The notes under the pieces are model-generated. The model saw only the letters and a program-made list of their open reading frames with translations. It did not search any database and was not told the DNA's origin. Shown one piece after another: positions 63,530 through 64,000 of a stretch of DNA of 64,000 nucleotides; within the stretch, counting starts at the first letter, position 1, and each line of letters opens with the position of its first letter. Made by a program: the position numbers and the translations under genes. The DNA is from Chryseolinea lacunae (lineage in GTDB: Bacteria; Bacteroidota; Bacteroidia; Cytophagales; Cyclobacteriaceae), in the NCBI RefSeq assembly GCF_016735595.1, contig NZ_JAERRB010000008.1, positions 124,001-188,000 on the forward strand, read 5' to 3'.

Positions 63530-64000
63530 CTATTTTATCTTAACGATTTTTTCTGTAAATCTTTTTTGTCCGTCCACGATCAGGAGATAGTATACCCCGA
63601 TAGCACGGTTTCCTAAATCAAATTCCGCCTCCTTCACACCCGACTCACCTTTTAGCGAGTGAGCATCAACCTCCACGCCTGCTGCATCAATCAAAGTAGC
63701 TTTCACGTCCTTATTTGTAGAGCTCACTCGAACCAACACCTTTCGCACTGTGGGGTTGGGGTAAATGCTTACCGCGTCATTTCCATTCACTCCGGTTTCG
63801 TTGGCTGTGATGGTCACTTCACGCGCGGTCGACGTCGTCTTGCAATCGCCTACAGTCACCTCAACCGTGTATACACCGGTCTCGGTTACCTCAAATTTGT
63901 TTGTAGTAGCTCCCGTGATTACTGCACCGTTGCGCAGCCACTGGTTGCCTGTGGCATAGCTGGAAGTCAAGGTAGTGCCTGCTCCCGTTACAGTCACAGG
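63530..64000 (-). CDS. T9SS type A sorting domain protein, 5'-truncated
   Basis: Only the C-terminal part is in the window; the frame is open through base 64000. A PKD/Ig-like stretch (NQWLRNGAVITGATTNKFEV, GVYTVEVTVGDCKTTSTARE) precedes the type A sorting domain: NDAVSIYPNPTVRKVLVRVS (with the YPNP signature), ending FTEKIVKIK. It is exported by the type IX system and anchored at the surface. The stop TAG directly abuts the ATG of the PID-CTERM-like gene. Confidence 0.9.
   Translation of the reverse strand, partial: PVTVTGAGTTLTSSYATGNQWLRNGAVITGATTNKFEVTETGVYTVEVTVGDCKTTSTAREVTITANETGVNGNDAVSIYPNPTVRKVLVRVSSTNKDVKATLIDAAGVEVDAHSLKGESGVKEAEFDLGNRAIGVYYLLIVDGQKRFTEKIVKIK

Overview
This window reads as chromosomal DNA from a member of the Bacteroidota, most likely a gliding, Cytophagales-like bacterium. 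The reasons are type IX secretion (T9SS) sorting domains (type B on a giant adhesin-like protein, type A on the partial gene at the right edge), families typical of the phylum (DUF2911, DUF5103, DUF3276, DUF6526, LVIVD and META-domain lipoproteins), promoters of the TTTG-N20-TAnnTTTG type, and an almost complete lack of Shine-Dalgarno sites. No tRNA, rRNA, insertion sequence, prophage or CRISPR array was seen.

Layout. 0-19 kb is a mosaic of core and envelope genes: MurB (truncated by the left edge), two small Lys/Ala-rich proteins, dCMP deaminase, secreted DUF2911 and DUF1080 proteins, a META lipoprotein, Lgt, a sorbosone-dehydrogenase-like lipoprotein, an ABC-F ATPase, an LVIVD lipoprotein with a barrel partner, an ECF sigma factor with a fused anti-sigma/outer-membrane protein, a DUF5103 lipoprotein, a stand-alone Cas6-like protein, YchF, a PUR-fold DUF3276 protein, DUF58, a ferredoxin and an acyl-CoA reductase. 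20-31.6 kb is a two-gene operon dominated by one 11.2-kb gene for a 3,745-residue cell-surface protein with about 27 Ig-like repeats. 31.7-38.9 kb holds SMC and proteins of unknown function.

38.9-45.1 kb is an accessory stretch, partly AT-richer, with orphan secreted and membrane proteins, a JAB/RadC protein carrying an unusual charged tail, a DUF695 protein, and a 1-kb gene-free interval with a tandem array of 21-bp units (a 16-bp imperfect palindrome plus a 5-bp A/T linker). I judge this array the most unusual feature of the window. 45-60 kb holds an MFS transporter, a VWA lipoprotein divergent from a LytS/LytTR-type two-component pair, a SWIB protein with a histone-H1-like tail, ankyrin proteins, an exported SAM-hydrolase-like protein, a second ABC-F ATPase, and an MsbA-like ABC exporter. 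60-64 kb holds a histone-H1-like protein and a polysaccharide operon (T9SS cargo, tiny PID-CTERM-like protein, CapD-type nucleotide-sugar dehydratase).

How the genes work together: many products belong to the envelope (Lgt and numerous lipoproteins, T9SS cargo, ECF/anti-sigma signalling, MsbA-like export, nucleotide-sugar modification). A second theme is chromosome architecture: SMC, three basic Lys/Ala-rich proteins that share a translation-start leader, a SWIB-tail fusion and the PUR-fold protein.
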